Shown here: positions 55,695 to 64,000 of the stretch, piece by piece | Layout: each line of letters begins with the position of its first letter | Numbering within the stretch: position 1 is the stretch's first letter | Origin: JAPOXR01 sp965219635 | Lineage (GTDB): Bacteria; Pseudomonadota; Alphaproteobacteria; Rhodobacterales; Rhodobacteraceae | Length of the DNA: 64,000 bases | Direction of reading: 5' to 3' | NCBI GenBank assembly: GCA_965219635.1 | Contig: OZ244783.1 | Coordinates: 2,728,001 to 2,792,000, forward strand | Program-made: the position numbers and the translations under genes | The notes under the pieces: generated by a model | Database searches by the model: none | Seen by the model: the letters and a program-made list of their open reading frames with translations, nothing else | Told to the model about the DNA's origin: nothing

Positions 55695-56222
55695 TTAGAC
55701 AAACAGTTCAGCAACCAGGCCGAAAAATACCGGGAAGTTTACTGCCAATGAACCGGCCAGCAGGAAGGTAAATCCCGGCCCCAGTGTCTGGGGACCATCG
55801 GGCCTTGATGCAAGATTCAGGAAGAGCAGTCCCCTCGCAATTGCCAGAAAACCGACAAACTGAATGATCATTACAAATGCGCTTACCGTGGCGCGGAATT
55901 CCGGGGCTGAAACCGGTGAGAGCAGGCCGTTATCGTAGGCAAACATGTTCTCGGGGCCGGCAATCTCACCACTACCGAACACCGATGCCAGGAGAAGCGA
56001 GACTGTGGATGGGAATGCCACGAGCGCGGCGCCTGTCAGGAAGGTAGAAGCAATTCTGGCAGAACTGGCAGTTTGAGGCCCGAACTCCGATCGCCTCGCG
56101 GCAAGGCGCAAGGACTGGATGATCAATACTGCGCCAACCACGTAGAGGATTGCGCGCAGCAACCACTCGAATGCGGAGATTTGTCCAGCAAACGCCTCAA
56201 GTGCTTGCAGAGGATCAAGCAT
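55695..56222 (-). CDS. dotE: Type IVB inner-membrane protein, DotE/IcmC (TraQ)-like
   Basis: This 175-aa protein has four membrane segments (about residues 19-42, 58-84, 107-135, 148-173), such as AILYVVGAVLIIQSLRL and GFTFLLAGSLAVNFPVFFGL. Size, topology and gene order (dotI, dotH, dotG, traP position, this gene) match TraQ of IncI plasmids and DotE/IcmC of Legionella. Sequence conservation in this family is low, so the call rests mainly on topology and synteny. Confidence 0.6.
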   Translation of the reverse strand: MLDPLQALEAFAGQISAFEWLLRAILYVVGAVLIIQSLRLAARRSEFGPQTASSARIASTFLTGAALVAFPSTVSLLLASVFGSGEIAGPENMFAYDNGLLSPVSAPEFRATVSAFVMIIQFVGFLAIARGLLFLNLASRPDGPQTLGPGFTFLLAGSLAVNFPVFFGLVAELFV

Positions 56223-56241
56223 CGTCCGGAATTGCGAGGAG

Positions 56242-58338
56242 TCAGTTCAGGTAAACCGAACCTCGCTCCATGACATAGAGGCGTCCACTCCCGCCATATT
56301 CTGCAACTTCGAGTACCATTCCAAACCCTTCGACATGATCCCCAACGGCAATTCCTTCAAATGACGCAGCAAGGGATGGCCTGCCCGATGCGGTCGTGAT
56401 CACATACTCGTCCTCTGCCACACCGAATGGAACTTGGGCGTCAATCTTCGATGAGGACAACGGACCGCCAAGTGGAAGTTGCAGGAGTGCGTCCTTTGAA
56501 CCCTGCCCGGCTTCAACAGGTTCCTTTCCCAACAGTTGAACAAGCAGTTCCTCAATCGCAGTCAGCCTTTCTTCCACGGCCGCCAATCCCGGCACGAAAT
56601 CCTGTTCCCTGTCCCTTGATGTGGCACCTGCAACCTGAGCAACCCCGGCGGAGGGTTCGATCTCTGCTTCGGGGGAATGCTCTGTTGCAGTTGCGGAATC
56701 CCGGACCGGCAAGTCTGGTCCCAGAAATTCAATTGATTGACCCGCCACTCTTGTAGATGCCGCTTCATTGAGTCCGGCATCGAAGAAGCCATAATCTGCC
56801 GTGCCGAACTCGGTTGCTTGCGGGCGGTTACTGGACGGCGGGATCGCCATGGGCATTGCCGGCTGTGCAGCAATCGTTTCCGGCACTTCATGATTGCTCC
56901 CGGCGGAGGTCTCTGGATCATGCTTTTCTGTGTCCGCGACCCGTTGCTCCGTAGCGGCCGTTTGCAGTGTCAGTGTACCTGTAGGTTGCTCAAGCAAATC
57001 GAACAGTCGATTCCATTGTTCCATTTCTGCTGGATCGATCGGGACCGGAATTCCCGCCGACCCGTTCACCGGTTCAAGCACCAGACGGATCAAGGTCTCC
57101 CGCTGATCGTCAACTCCACTCCGCCAGTCCATAGCAGAACCGTTTGAAACCCCCGCTGGTGTGTTCGGACTCGCATCCTGGCCGATTTCAGCCGGAAAGG
57201 CGGCAACTTCACCGGCCCGGAATCCCGGAGGTCTGGCCTCTGGTAGTTGCGGCAGAATCTCAGAAGCATCCCTGGAATTGGCGGCAACGGTGCCGGAAGT
57301 CCCGATACCCGTCGATTGGGCAATGCTGGACAGGATTTCCCTGGCCATGATTTTCAGGCCACCATCACCGGTCGACAGCAGGATAACCAGTCCTGAAACC
57401 AGAGCGGCACAGAAGACCGCCAATCTCCTGTTGGCAGAGGAGAATTTGCGTCCCCATGTGACAATGCCGCCGGGGGAGTTCCCTTCGTGTCCGATGCCAG
57501 GGTCATTGGCTGCGGCAGCTTCCGGTGGCTCGCCCGCAACACGACTTCCGGCATCGGTTTGGCCTTGATGCCCCTTTTGCTGCCGCTGGTTCTCTATCGC
57601 GCCAACAGGCTCATCAGGGCCGCGGCCTCTGTCCAGCCCGAACTCATCAATCCTTGCAGCTCCGGAATCCGCACGCCGGAACACCTCCGGGTCCGGCCGG
57701 GACAGCTTGTCGGGTGATCGCGTTCCATCATGCCGCCGCTCGTGCGACATCTCTGCCAGCGTGTCAGACAGGTGGGTGGGTTCGCCGGGGATGTTGCCAT
57801 CCATCTCGATTGGCTCGTCAGTCTCAAGCGCAAACCAATCGAACAGTTCCTGTTGCGACTCGGTGCCATCCCTTTTTTCGCCAAATTCTTCCATGAAACC
57901 CGGATCATCCGGTCCAAACACACTGAGCTCTTCCAGCCCAGCCTTGCCGATGTCTTGCAGTCCAGTGCCCTCCTCTTCTTGACCCACTCGAGTGGATTTC
58001 TTCATCGTTTCCGCTGAACCACCATTCTGCTCGCCTGTCCGATGCTGTGGATCCGGCTCGAAGTCTTCCATTTGCTCCATGCTGTCCGTTCCGTCAGTCT
58101 CCTGAAGCCAGGCTTCAAGTGCAGCTGTGTCATCTTCCTGATCGGACCTCTCACCCGCCGTAAAGTTCCAGCCGGAAACCGAGAGCCTCTCGTCGATTTC
58201 TGCCATCCAGGTCTGTTCATAAAATTCGGCCAGCAAGTCTGCCGAAGAAGAACCGGAGGGCTGGCTCATTCTGGAAGAAGCTCTTCTCTTCTCGCTGGAC
58301 TTCGCCGCCTGCCTGGTGTCCGGCTGGTCATTTTGCAT
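56242..58338 (-). CDS. Large single-span protein in the TraP/DotF position of the type IVB cluster
   Basis: The 698-aa protein has a very acidic cytoplasmic half (residues about 1-300, rich in D, E, Q and G), one membrane segment near 310-330 (LAVFCAALVSGLVILL), and a long periplasmic part with a short coiled-coil-like stretch (AAVEERLTAIEELLVQLL) and a compact C-terminal domain (EYVITTASGRPSLAASFEG, GDHVEGFGMVLEV). TraP and DotF/IcmG share the single-span plan but are 235-270 aa, so this one is greatly enlarged. GGAGGG precedes the ATG, 17 bp after dotG. Its 3' end is duplicated at 54077-54416. Confidence 0.6.
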   Translation of the reverse strand: MQNDQPDTRQAAKSSEKRRASSRMSQPSGSSSADLLAEFYEQTWMAEIDERLSVSGWNFTAGERSDQEDDTAALEAWLQETDGTDSMEQMEDFEPDPQHRTGEQNGGSAETMKKSTRVGQEEEGTGLQDIGKAGLEELSVFGPDDPGFMEEFGEKRDGTESQQELFDWFALETDEPIEMDGNIPGEPTHLSDTLAEMSHERRHDGTRSPDKLSRPDPEVFRRADSGAARIDEFGLDRGRGPDEPVGAIENQRQQKGHQGQTDAGSRVAGEPPEAAAANDPGIGHEGNSPGGIVTWGRKFSSANRRLAVFCAALVSGLVILLSTGDGGLKIMAREILSSIAQSTGIGTSGTVAANSRDASEILPQLPEARPPGFRAGEVAAFPAEIGQDASPNTPAGVSNGSAMDWRSGVDDQRETLIRLVLEPVNGSAGIPVPIDPAEMEQWNRLFDLLEQPTGTLTLQTAATEQRVADTEKHDPETSAGSNHEVPETIAAQPAMPMAIPPSSNRPQATEFGTADYGFFDAGLNEAASTRVAGQSIEFLGPDLPVRDSATATEHSPEAEIEPSAGVAQVAGATSRDREQDFVPGLAAVEERLTAIEELLVQLLGKEPVEAGQGSKDALLQLPLGGPLSSSKIDAQVPFGVAEDEYVITTASGRPSLAASFEGIAVGDHVEGFGMVLEVAEYGGSGRLYVMERGSVYLN

Positions 58339-58355
58339 GCTTCGATCCCTCCACT

Positions 58356-59786
58356 TCAGTAGGGTATGGTTGCCGTATCGAGGAACAGGATCCCGATCGG
58401 GTGTCCCTCTTCGAGAATGATCTGCGGTGAATTCGGAACAGTTCCTGACATTTGCGAGGAAACCTGCTCGGCCGCCCGGCCAATTCCGGCGGCAAGGTTC
58501 TGCCGGGCCGTGGCTGCCGGCGAGGTTACCATCAGGCTTCCGCCAAGCTCGGTCAGGTCCGTTGCCGGCCTTGCCGCCGACTCTGCAAATCCAGAGACGA
58601 GCGATGCCAGCATTCCGGGACCAAACCGCTTCAGTAACCGCTGATCGACACTGCTGACGACTTCAGGCCGCAGTGTCACCGGATCAACGGCGATTGCGTT
58701 GATTGTAAATTCCCTGCCATCGGGAGTCGCAAGGCGATTGAATTCAACGGCGAGGCCTCCAGCGGCAACGGCAGGCGAGAAACCACCGAGGAGTCGGGAT
58801 CCGGAGAGTGGTCCTTCCGGTATCTCTGCAACGACAGGCGACTGCAGATCTGAGGTCACCGTTGTCACGGTGGCTCCGTAGAGGATGGTCCCGGCCTGAA
58901 TGCTCTCAAACCTGCTTTCGTTACCGGAGCCCGCTGCCGTGCCGCCGTTTGCCAGCTGCGCATCCATTCCCGAGCCGACCGGCCGGACACTCTCCCGGGA
59001 TTGCAACTTGGCATCGTTCGCGAGAACCGTGCTGCCAGCCTTCGGGATCACCATCGTACGGGCAACCGCGCCCATCTGTTTGATCATGGCTTCAATGGCG
59101 GCGTTGTCTAAGGCGCCAGGTTGCTGTCGGACTTTGGGAGAATTCGCACCTTCCGGGGCCTGATCGCGTGCGGTGGATGAAGACAGGGTGCCTTCCACCG
59201 GCAACTGCACAACGTCAGCGGAATTGACGAGAACGGCATTGGCTGCAGCAACCGGATCCGGCTGCTTCGTGTCTGCCGCCAGTTGAGCGGCGACTGGGAC
59301 TGACTCGGCACTCCCGAATTCCAACCCTTCGGGCAACGCCTCCGGAATCGAGACAAACGAGTCCCCGCTGGCAGCAGCTGCATCGGCATTGATGGTGTTG
59401 GCCTGCTGGAGAGTGCTCCGGTAATGCTCAGACTCGGCCTGCCTGGCACCACCCGGCGTCGAATCCATGCCCGGTATCCGCGACAGGCGGGAGGCATCAA
59501 TCTCCCTGAAGCCGAATGACGCGTAGGCGGTGCCAACAGCAGCGGCCAGCGCCAGCAGCGCAACTACGCGCCGGCGGCGAACCGTCCTCTTGCCCAGGTT
59601 GAAGTCCGAATGCACATTGCTGCGGCCTTGGGTATCGTTGCCCTCAGGCCCAACTCCGGTTGTGTCTTCCTGATCGCCAGGACTTTCGCCACCAGCGGGC
59701 CGTCCAAGCGCCCGGCCGAATGCCAGCATGCGCGCGAGTTTGCCAAGACGCGGCCCTGACCAACTCTTGTTTCCGAGCCTGAACAT
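58356..59786 (-). CDS. dotG: Type IVB core channel protein DotG/IcmE (TraO)-like
   Basis: The 476-aa protein has a basic N-terminus, one membrane segment (RRVVALLALAAAVGTAYASF, with an RRRR lead), a variable middle and a C-terminal VirB10/TrbI-like domain (ESIQAGTILYGATVTTVTSD; AEIPEGPLSGSRLLGGFS; TINAIAVDPVT; GILFLDTATIPY). DotG forms the central channel that spans the envelope. The start at 59786 leaves 118 bp after dotH, and the ribosome site is weak. The frame is open further upstream, so the start may be wrong. Order dotI-dotH-dotG is conserved in IncI plasmids. Confidence 0.85.
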   Translation of the reverse strand: MFRLGNKSWSGPRLGKLARMLAFGRALGRPAGGESPGDQEDTTGVGPEGNDTQGRSNVHSDFNLGKRTVRRRRVVALLALAAAVGTAYASFGFREIDASRLSRIPGMDSTPGGARQAESEHYRSTLQQANTINADAAAASGDSFVSIPEALPEGLEFGSAESVPVAAQLAADTKQPDPVAAANAVLVNSADVVQLPVEGTLSSSTARDQAPEGANSPKVRQQPGALDNAAIEAMIKQMGAVARTMVIPKAGSTVLANDAKLQSRESVRPVGSGMDAQLANGGTAAGSGNESRFESIQAGTILYGATVTTVTSDLQSPVVAEIPEGPLSGSRLLGGFSPAVAAGGLAVEFNRLATPDGREFTINAIAVDPVTLRPEVVSSVDQRLLKRFGPGMLASLVSGFAESAARPATDLTELGGSLMVTSPAATARQNLAAGIGRAAEQVSSQMSGTVPNSPQIILEEGHPIGILFLDTATIPY

Positions 59787-59904
59787 CAATCCGAAGCGCC
59801 TAGCGTTCCGGCTAATCGATGGCTGGCTGCCGCTTTGGAACCGGTTCCGGCAGCGCAGGGATCGTCGCAATCCGGGTTGCGCATCTTGTGAGTCCGGTAG
59901 CAGG

Positions 59905-60822
59905 TCACGGCAGAACTGATCCTGCAAGCACAACTTGCCCCTCCACCGAGAAGAGCAGGCTCGACACCGGGGAGAGCCGGTAAGCGCGAAGCCCGCCAGG
60001 CCAGGCGAGCATGGCCTTCCAGGCCGGTGACAACAGGGGATGGCTTGAACGCACATAAAGCTGGTCGCCGACGAGCCAGGCCTGCGCATCAACGCCGTCA
60101 ATCGGAACTTCCCGGGCCCCGGCCGGCAAGTCCAGACCTGCCAAAGCCGCAAGCATGTCCTTGTCCCCGGCACGCGGCAGTTCCGATACGATCTGTGCAG
60201 CTTCCAACGGTGATGAAGGGCCCAACTTCAGTATCCTGACGTTGCGGCGGAAGTGGGCTTGCTCACGGTCAACGGCAATCCGCAGCACTACAGGTGTTGG
60301 TTCATCAGCCAACGCGACGATCAGATTGGTCCAGCCAACTCTCACCAGCGGCGCTATTGCCAGCGAACCGGACCCCTCCCCCAGTTGCATGACCTGGTAA
60401 TCGTCACCGTTTCCGATGACGAATTGCCGGATGGGCCAGGGATTTCCCGCAGCATCAAAGAACCCGACGGCCGAAGCAATTCCAGGCGCCAAACGCAGTT
60501 CGGCAGGCATCTCACCGGGTTCGAGTGAAACCATGACGGCATCGACCATCGGCAGAGGGGCCGCTTCTTCCCTTACTGCCTGCTCGTTCTGCTGATGGAT
60601 TGACTTGTACTGCCGAACCATCTCTGGCGTCATCGGAAACACCGTTGATATCGCTTCATCGAAAGCACCCTGTCGTGATTGTGGAATGGTGTGTGGCGTG
60701 ATGAAGGACCCCTCCGCTCCTTCAATCGCCTCCGAGGCAACGGCTTCGCCTTCGCCAGATGCTGCGCACGGCGCGAGACAGGCAATGTAGACTGCGCCGG
60801 ATTTCAAGTATCGCATTCGCAT
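59905..60822 (-). CDS. dotH: Type IVB outer-membrane core protein DotH/IcmK (TraN)-like
   Basis: This 305-aa protein has a signal peptide (YLKSGAVYIACLAPCAASG). Conserved features include MTPEMVRQYKSIHQQNEQAV, VSLEPGEMPAELRLAPGIAS and FFDAAGNPWPIRQFVIGNG, typical of DotH. With DotC/DotD lipoproteins (not in this window) DotH builds the outer ring. It follows dotI after 31 bp and precedes dotG. The mature fold is a VirB9-like beta sandwich in its C-terminal half (inferred). Confidence 0.85.
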   Translation of the reverse strand: MRMRYLKSGAVYIACLAPCAASGEGEAVASEAIEGAEGSFITPHTIPQSRQGAFDEAISTVFPMTPEMVRQYKSIHQQNEQAVREEAAPLPMVDAVMVSLEPGEMPAELRLAPGIASAVGFFDAAGNPWPIRQFVIGNGDDYQVMQLGEGSGSLAIAPLVRVGWTNLIVALADEPTPVVLRIAVDREQAHFRRNVRILKLGPSSPLEAAQIVSELPRAGDKDMLAALAGLDLPAGAREVPIDGVDAQAWLVGDQLYVRSSHPLLSPAWKAMLAWPGGLRAYRLSPVSSLLFSVEGQVVLAGSVLP

Positions 60823-60853
60823 CGGCAGCCCTGTCACTGGTTGGCCTGCAAAG

Positions 60854-61507
60854 CTATCGTCCTGCCGCCCGGCCCGGCCGCACCACAATCCGGGTAATGC
60901 CGACCGCTTCAGGGGCTTCCCAGGTCGGCAGGCGCGAGATGGACACATCTGCCACCAGGCTGTCGCGGCTGATCTCGCTGGCGGACTCGTAGGTCACAGT
61001 AAGGGGGATCTGGACAGTCCAATTGAAGCGCTTCCGGTTGTCGAGACCGGTTCCAACGATGACAGCGCCATTGGCAACGACCGTGGTCACGAGTCGGTGT
61101 TCCCGGACATAGCTCAACATGCCCGACTCCTCGATTGCATCGAGAAAGTTGTTCCAGCCCTCCGGACGCTCGAAATAGGCCGAAGCTCCGGAAAGGTCGC
61201 TGCGCCAATTGGCAAAATCCAAGGTGAGCGCCCGCGTGACGGCCTCGACTGCAAAGTTGGTCACTTGGCCATCGGTCAGGAATGGGGAGGACACCGGCAC
61301 CAGCGGCAGGATCCCGCCGTCATTCCTTGCAGCGAAGTAGCGGGGCTCCGGCCGGGTAGCGATAGTGACAACGGCTGCGGCAACAGACAGGCCGGTGACC
61401 ACAGTCATGATGATCAGGGCAACAGACATCCGCCGGTGGCTGTGCATCCAGGTTTCGTAGCGCGAGCGCGCGTAACGCGCAGCGCTGTATCTGCCAGATC
61501 GTGTCAT
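60854..61507 (-). CDS. dotI: Type IVB inner-membrane protein DotI/IcmL (TraM)-like
   Basis: This 217-aa protein has a short cytoplasmic start, one membrane segment (VALIIMTVVTGLSVAAAVVT) and a periplasmic VirB8-like domain with YFAARNDGGILPLVPVSSPF, RALTLDFANWRSDLSGA and RFNWTVQIPLTVTYES. This pattern is diagnostic for DotI/IcmL/TraM. It leads the core-gene string. TraM and DotI assemble at the inner membrane as part of the channel base. Confidence 0.88.
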   Translation of the reverse strand: MTRSGRYSAARYARSRYETWMHSHRRMSVALIIMTVVTGLSVAAAVVTIATRPEPRYFAARNDGGILPLVPVSSPFLTDGQVTNFAVEAVTRALTLDFANWRSDLSGASAYFERPEGWNNFLDAIEESGMLSYVREHRLVTTVVANGAVIVGTGLDNRKRFNWTVQIPLTVTYESASEISRDSLVADVSISRLPTWEAPEAVGITRIVVRPGRAAGR

Positions 61508-61582
61508 TCGCTACCCGGTCGAGTTGGGAGGTTCGAAATTCGGGCCGCGGATCAAACCGCGGCCCGGTGCTCTGTCAGGAAA

Positions 61583-62173
61583 CTACCGGTCGAACGTCCA
61601 GGTGATCCCGACCTCGCCATCAGTCGCATTGGTGGTGCAGAAAGTGGCAGCTTCGGCTGACGTCAGTCCGTCTGTGTCTGTATCGGTGCCATCATCGACC
61701 GAGACTATTCCGGACCCCAGTGGTCCGTTGCCGAGCCCGTCGAAGGGCAGGATCCGTGAACAGATGCTCACCGGTATGTCCTCCACTTCGATCGTGAACC
61801 GGGCCGTTGCTCCGGTAACGGTGATCGTTCCACCCGTCGTGCTGGCTATGGTGTCGGCGTCTCCGTCGCCATCAGAGTCCCTCTGCTGGGATGACGGCAC
61901 GGCGTTGCTTGCGATCAGCAGGTCGGTCAATTCGGCGGTTCCGAAATCCGCCTGAGTCTGATGAAGCGATCTGACCTGGGTCTGGAGGGATGCGATTTGC
62001 CGGATCAACGCGTTGGTTCTGGCGGAGTTGGAGGCCTGCTCAAAGAACACGATACCGCCGGTAATGAGGCCGAGGGCGATAACGGTGAACAGAACGGCTT
62101 CGATGAGTGTGGCGCCCCGTTCGTCCTGGTGCCTGCATGGTACGCTTCTGTGTTGTCGGAATGTCTGGTTCAT
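61583..62173 (-). CDS. Type IV prepilin, PilS-like
   Basis: This 196-aa protein has a basic leader ending in ERG, followed by ATLIEAVLFTVIALGLITGG, with Glu at position +5 of the mature start. The rest follows PilS prepilins of IncI thin pili: SNSARTNALIRQIASLQTQV, SLHQTQADFGTAELTDLL, and two cysteines in the last third (ICSRILP, TFCTTN) for the usual disulfide. The start at 62173 follows GGAGAC. It heads the type IVB cluster, as pil genes accompany tra genes on IncI plasmids. The other pil genes are not seen here. Confidence 0.75.
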   Translation of the reverse strand: MNQTFRQHRSVPCRHQDERGATLIEAVLFTVIALGLITGGIVFFEQASNSARTNALIRQIASLQTQVRSLHQTQADFGTAELTDLLIASNAVPSSQQRDSDGDGDADTIASTTGGTITVTGATARFTIEVEDIPVSICSRILPFDGLGNGPLGSGIVSVDDGTDTDTDGLTSAEAATFCTTNATDGEVGITWTFDR

Positions 62174-62533
62174 ATGATGTCTCCATTGCTGCACAGCCTT
62201 GGAGCGCCCGTATCGGCAGCGCCTTGCCTGCGCACAGTTCGACGCACCATGAACCTCCAGCGGGAAACTCGCCGGACGCATTCTTTGGGAGAGCAAACTT
62301 GCGTGTGGGAAATCCGGTGGCCTGCACCGTTCCGGTTCCGAGCGGAGTTCTTCAACTCCGGGCGGTGGGCTCAGTGCCTGCTCACCGCCGACGCGGAATT
62401 CATGGAGACGCGGCAAGCCTGGGCTGCGTACGGGATTGGCCTATGGGTGATCAGGCTATCTGATCGGGCACTTCCAGTCCGCCGCAGGCGGCGCAACCGG
62501 CAGACGCCGGAATGCAGAACAGGAAGCAGGAAT

Positions 62534-63133
62534 TCAGCCGATTATCTCGAAATGCGCCTCGGTCGGATTGCCGGTCTTGCCGTTGATGGGAAGTATGTCC
62601 TGCGGACAGGCCGACATGGCAACCACGCAGTCGATCTCTGCCTTGAGCACTACATGGACACCGCCCGTGTTGTCAGGAGGGTCGAAGCTCAGCCCGCCTT
62701 CCCCGGTCCACGGAATGTTCATGAACAGATTGAGCGGCGAGGGTGTATGGCTGGCCTTCATCCCGAGCTCAGCCAGTCCGGCAGCAAGGTTATCGGCGCA
62801 ATTGTCGTGATGCCCTTCATATCCCAGCAAATGGTAGCGCCAACGGTCGCATGCCGCCATCAGCGTGTCGTGGGTGCCGGATGATGTATCCTCAACCAAT
62901 TTCAGGATGGGCCGGCGCCGGTTGGTGAGGAATTGGTCTCCGACGATCGGTCGTATCCGAAGATTGAAGGCGCGGGTGGCGTCCATGGCCATGTATTCGC
63001 CCAAATCGTCGGTGTTGAACGCCCAGGTGTCGACCACCTGTTCGCCTGTAGCGTTGATGATGCGTATGGATTGCCCTGCCGCGAGCCGGGCAGCCTTGCC
63101 GCGCCGCGCCGGGATTGTCTGGATTTCGCCCAT
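62534..63133 (-). CDS. DUF1989 protein (urea carboxylase-associated family)
   Basis: This 199-aa protein starts MGEIQTIPARRGKAARLAAG and has the family motifs GEQVVDTWAFN, MDATRAFNLRIRPIVGD, THDTLMAACDRWRYHLLGY and the cysteine segment DCVVAMSACPQD. DUF1989 proteins occur next to urea carboxylase or in glycine, guanidine and amino-acid degradation loci; the reaction is not settled. CCAAAGGAG precedes the ATG at 63133. No urea carboxylase gene is in the window. Confidence 0.85.
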   Translation of the reverse strand: MGEIQTIPARRGKAARLAAGQSIRIINATGEQVVDTWAFNTDDLGEYMAMDATRAFNLRIRPIVGDQFLTNRRRPILKLVEDTSSGTHDTLMAACDRWRYHLLGYEGHHDNCADNLAAGLAELGMKASHTPSPLNLFMNIPWTGEGGLSFDPPDNTGGVHVVLKAEIDCVVAMSACPQDILPINGKTGNPTEAHFEIIG

Positions 63134-63688
63134 TTGCTCTCCTTTGGAATAGTGCCTCCCGGCGGAACAGTTGCCGGGACCCGTTGCAATTGAACTGCCG
63201 GACCGCAAACACCGCCGATAACGGAACCAGAGATAATGAGACGGTTGTTTGATGGCAATGGCGCGCCGGATCGGCAGCCAGGAAACACTGGCTGAACGAT
63301 GGTGCCGAGATGACGATCCGGCTGTGGCTTTCCGGAGGTTCGAGAGCCACAGCCGCGCCCTGGAGAGACAGTTCGAATGGGGCTGTCTCCGGCGGACTGC
63401 ACAGGGTTGTGGGCAACAAAAGCAAGAGGCAGCAGTCGGAGGTCGCAGCCTTGGACGGCAGCCTGCGGGCATTGATGCAATACGTCCGGCGGGATGTGTT
63501 CGAGCATCGCAAGGTGCCGTTCCGCATTTCCCGTAACAGTCTGCAGTTGCGCCAATTCAGCTCTGGAGATCGCTGGTGGCTACACGTAGTTCATGACTTT
63601 CAATGGATCCCAAAGCCGGTATCAAGACACCGCAAACCGGGAATGATATTGCCTGCGCAACACGGACATTTGAGAACGGACCAGACCG
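63134..63688. other. Intergenic stretch before the HTH gene
   Basis: About 550 bp. A 29-codon frame at 63603-63692 overlaps the next start by ATGA but has no ribosome site or family pattern. A toxin gene that might partner the HTH protein is not recognisable. Confidence 0.4.
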
Positions 63689-64000
63689 ATGAATAGAGAC
63701 TTCGAACTTGTAGAGGGGAGCGGCAATGTCCTTCGCGACTTTGGCGAACCGGAAGCCGATCTGAAGCAGGCCAAGGCAGTCCTCGCGGCCAGGATCATCG
63801 CCGAACTCGACGAGCGCCGACTCAACGTCCGCAAGGCATCGGAAATGACCGGATTTGCCGAAGCGGACTTCTCGCGCATCCGCAACGCCGATCTTGGCGG
63901 GATCACCCTTGACCGGTTGATGCAGGCAATTTCCGCCCTGAATGATGATCTGTCCGTTACAATCCATGTGGGCCAACGCAAGATGGGCGGAGCGGGTATG
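63689..64000 (+). CDS. HigA-like HTH antitoxin/regulator, 3' end cut by window
   Basis: The 104 visible residues run MNRDFELVEGSGNVLRDFG, then ADLKQAKAVLAARIIAEL and an HTH (VRKASEMTGFAEADFSRIRN) with LDRLMQAISALNDDLSVTI, the usual HigA2/XRE pattern seen in small toxin-antitoxin pairs. GAGGGG-like sequence within the start region is not a clear ribosome site. It is probably a few residues longer than shown. No toxin was recognised upstream, so a downstream partner or solitary regulator is possible. Confidence 0.7.
   Translation, partial: MNRDFELVEGSGNVLRDFGEPEADLKQAKAVLAARIIAELDERRLNVRKASEMTGFAEADFSRIRNADLGGITLDRLMQAISALNDDLSVTIHVGQRKMGGAGM

Larger units (their letters stand above)
54603..56586 (-). 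repeat. Tandem segmental duplication, copy B (parent)
   Basis: This is the counterpart of 52462-54416. It holds the intact exported-protein gene, the intact traQ-like gene and the 3' end of the full-length traP-position gene, so it is the source copy. Both copies lie head to tail, 186 bp apart. Confidence 0.8.

Noticed and set aside
58356..60173. A 605-aa version of DotG starting at 60173
   Set aside because: The added N-terminus overlaps most of the dotH end, is Cys- and Pro-rich with no membrane logic, and lacks a ribosome site; the start at 59786 is more likely.
63310..63696. 128-codon open frame before the HigA-like gene as a HigB toxin
   Set aside because: It does not show the HigB/RelE pattern and has no ribosome site; the frame is probably chance.

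Overview
The window looks like a chromosomal segment, or a large integrated element, of a Gram-negative proteobacterium, most likely an alphaproteobacterium. The evidence is moderate-to-high GC coding sequence, a phnW-phnA-phnY phosphonate operon of the rhizobial type, glutathione-dependent formaldehyde dehydrogenase, and a type IVB (Dot/Icm, IncI-tra-like) secretion or conjugation system. No rRNA or tRNA gene was recognised. Many decayed genes, IS66 relics, local duplications and ankyrin-repeat proteins suggest a genome under relaxed selection, perhaps host-associated; that last point is inference.

Layout. (1) 1-5086: 2-aminoethylphosphonate catabolism on the minus strand (phnW, phnA, phnY and the start of a class III aminotransferase) with a divergent LysR regulator. 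(2) 5310-11236: an acyl-CoA synthetase, an XRE/ImmA-type regulator with a degenerate zinc motif, a decayed LacI-family regulator and an orphan periplasmic binding protein. (3) 11489-16319, minus strand: a type IVB coupling ATPase (DotL/IcmO/TrbC-like) whose Walker A motif is interrupted by an in-frame intein starting with Ala, plus two unknown exported proteins. (4) 16580-21350: an ABC exporter, glycerol kinase and a ketopantoate-reductase-like protein. (5) 21351-38300: a tandem array of five exported ankyrin-repeat genes (the first broken). Each is preceded by the same leader of about 440 bp and followed by the same stem-loop; the four copies after the first carry a 39-bp piece of the 5' end of the neighbouring reductase gene. 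The inter-gene segments hold IS66 relics whose shared deletions record the order of duplication. (6) 39125-41395: frmA and a two-domain SnoaL-like protein. (7) 41876-51010: a sugar uptake and oxidation locus (lactonase-like protein, Gfo/Idh/MocA dehydrogenase, ribose-type ABC transporter, GntR/FCD regulator, HpcH/HpaI aldolase, 2-hydroxyacid dehydrogenase). Its make-up recalls D-apiose/D-apionate loci, but the substrate is not proven. (8) 51677-52290: an orphan VapB-like antitoxin with a decayed VapC candidate. (9) 52470-62173, minus strand: the second type IVB cluster in the order pilS-like, dotI, dotH, dotG, traP-position gene, dotE/traQ-like, then an unknown exported protein. A tandem duplication of about 2 kb copied the last part and left a dead traQ copy, a traP fragment and a second intact copy of the unknown protein. 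(10) 62534-64000: a DUF1989 protein and the start of a HigA-like HTH protein.

How the parts work together: the two type IVB clusters probably belong to one machine, since coupling ATPase and core-channel genes complement each other, although DotA, DotB, DotO and any relaxase lie outside the window. The phn operon converts 2-aminoethylphosphonate to acetate and phosphate. The 42-51 kb locus imports a sugar and oxidises it. The ankyrin proteins carry signal peptides, so they should act in the periplasm or outside the cell and are not typical Dot/Icm effectors.
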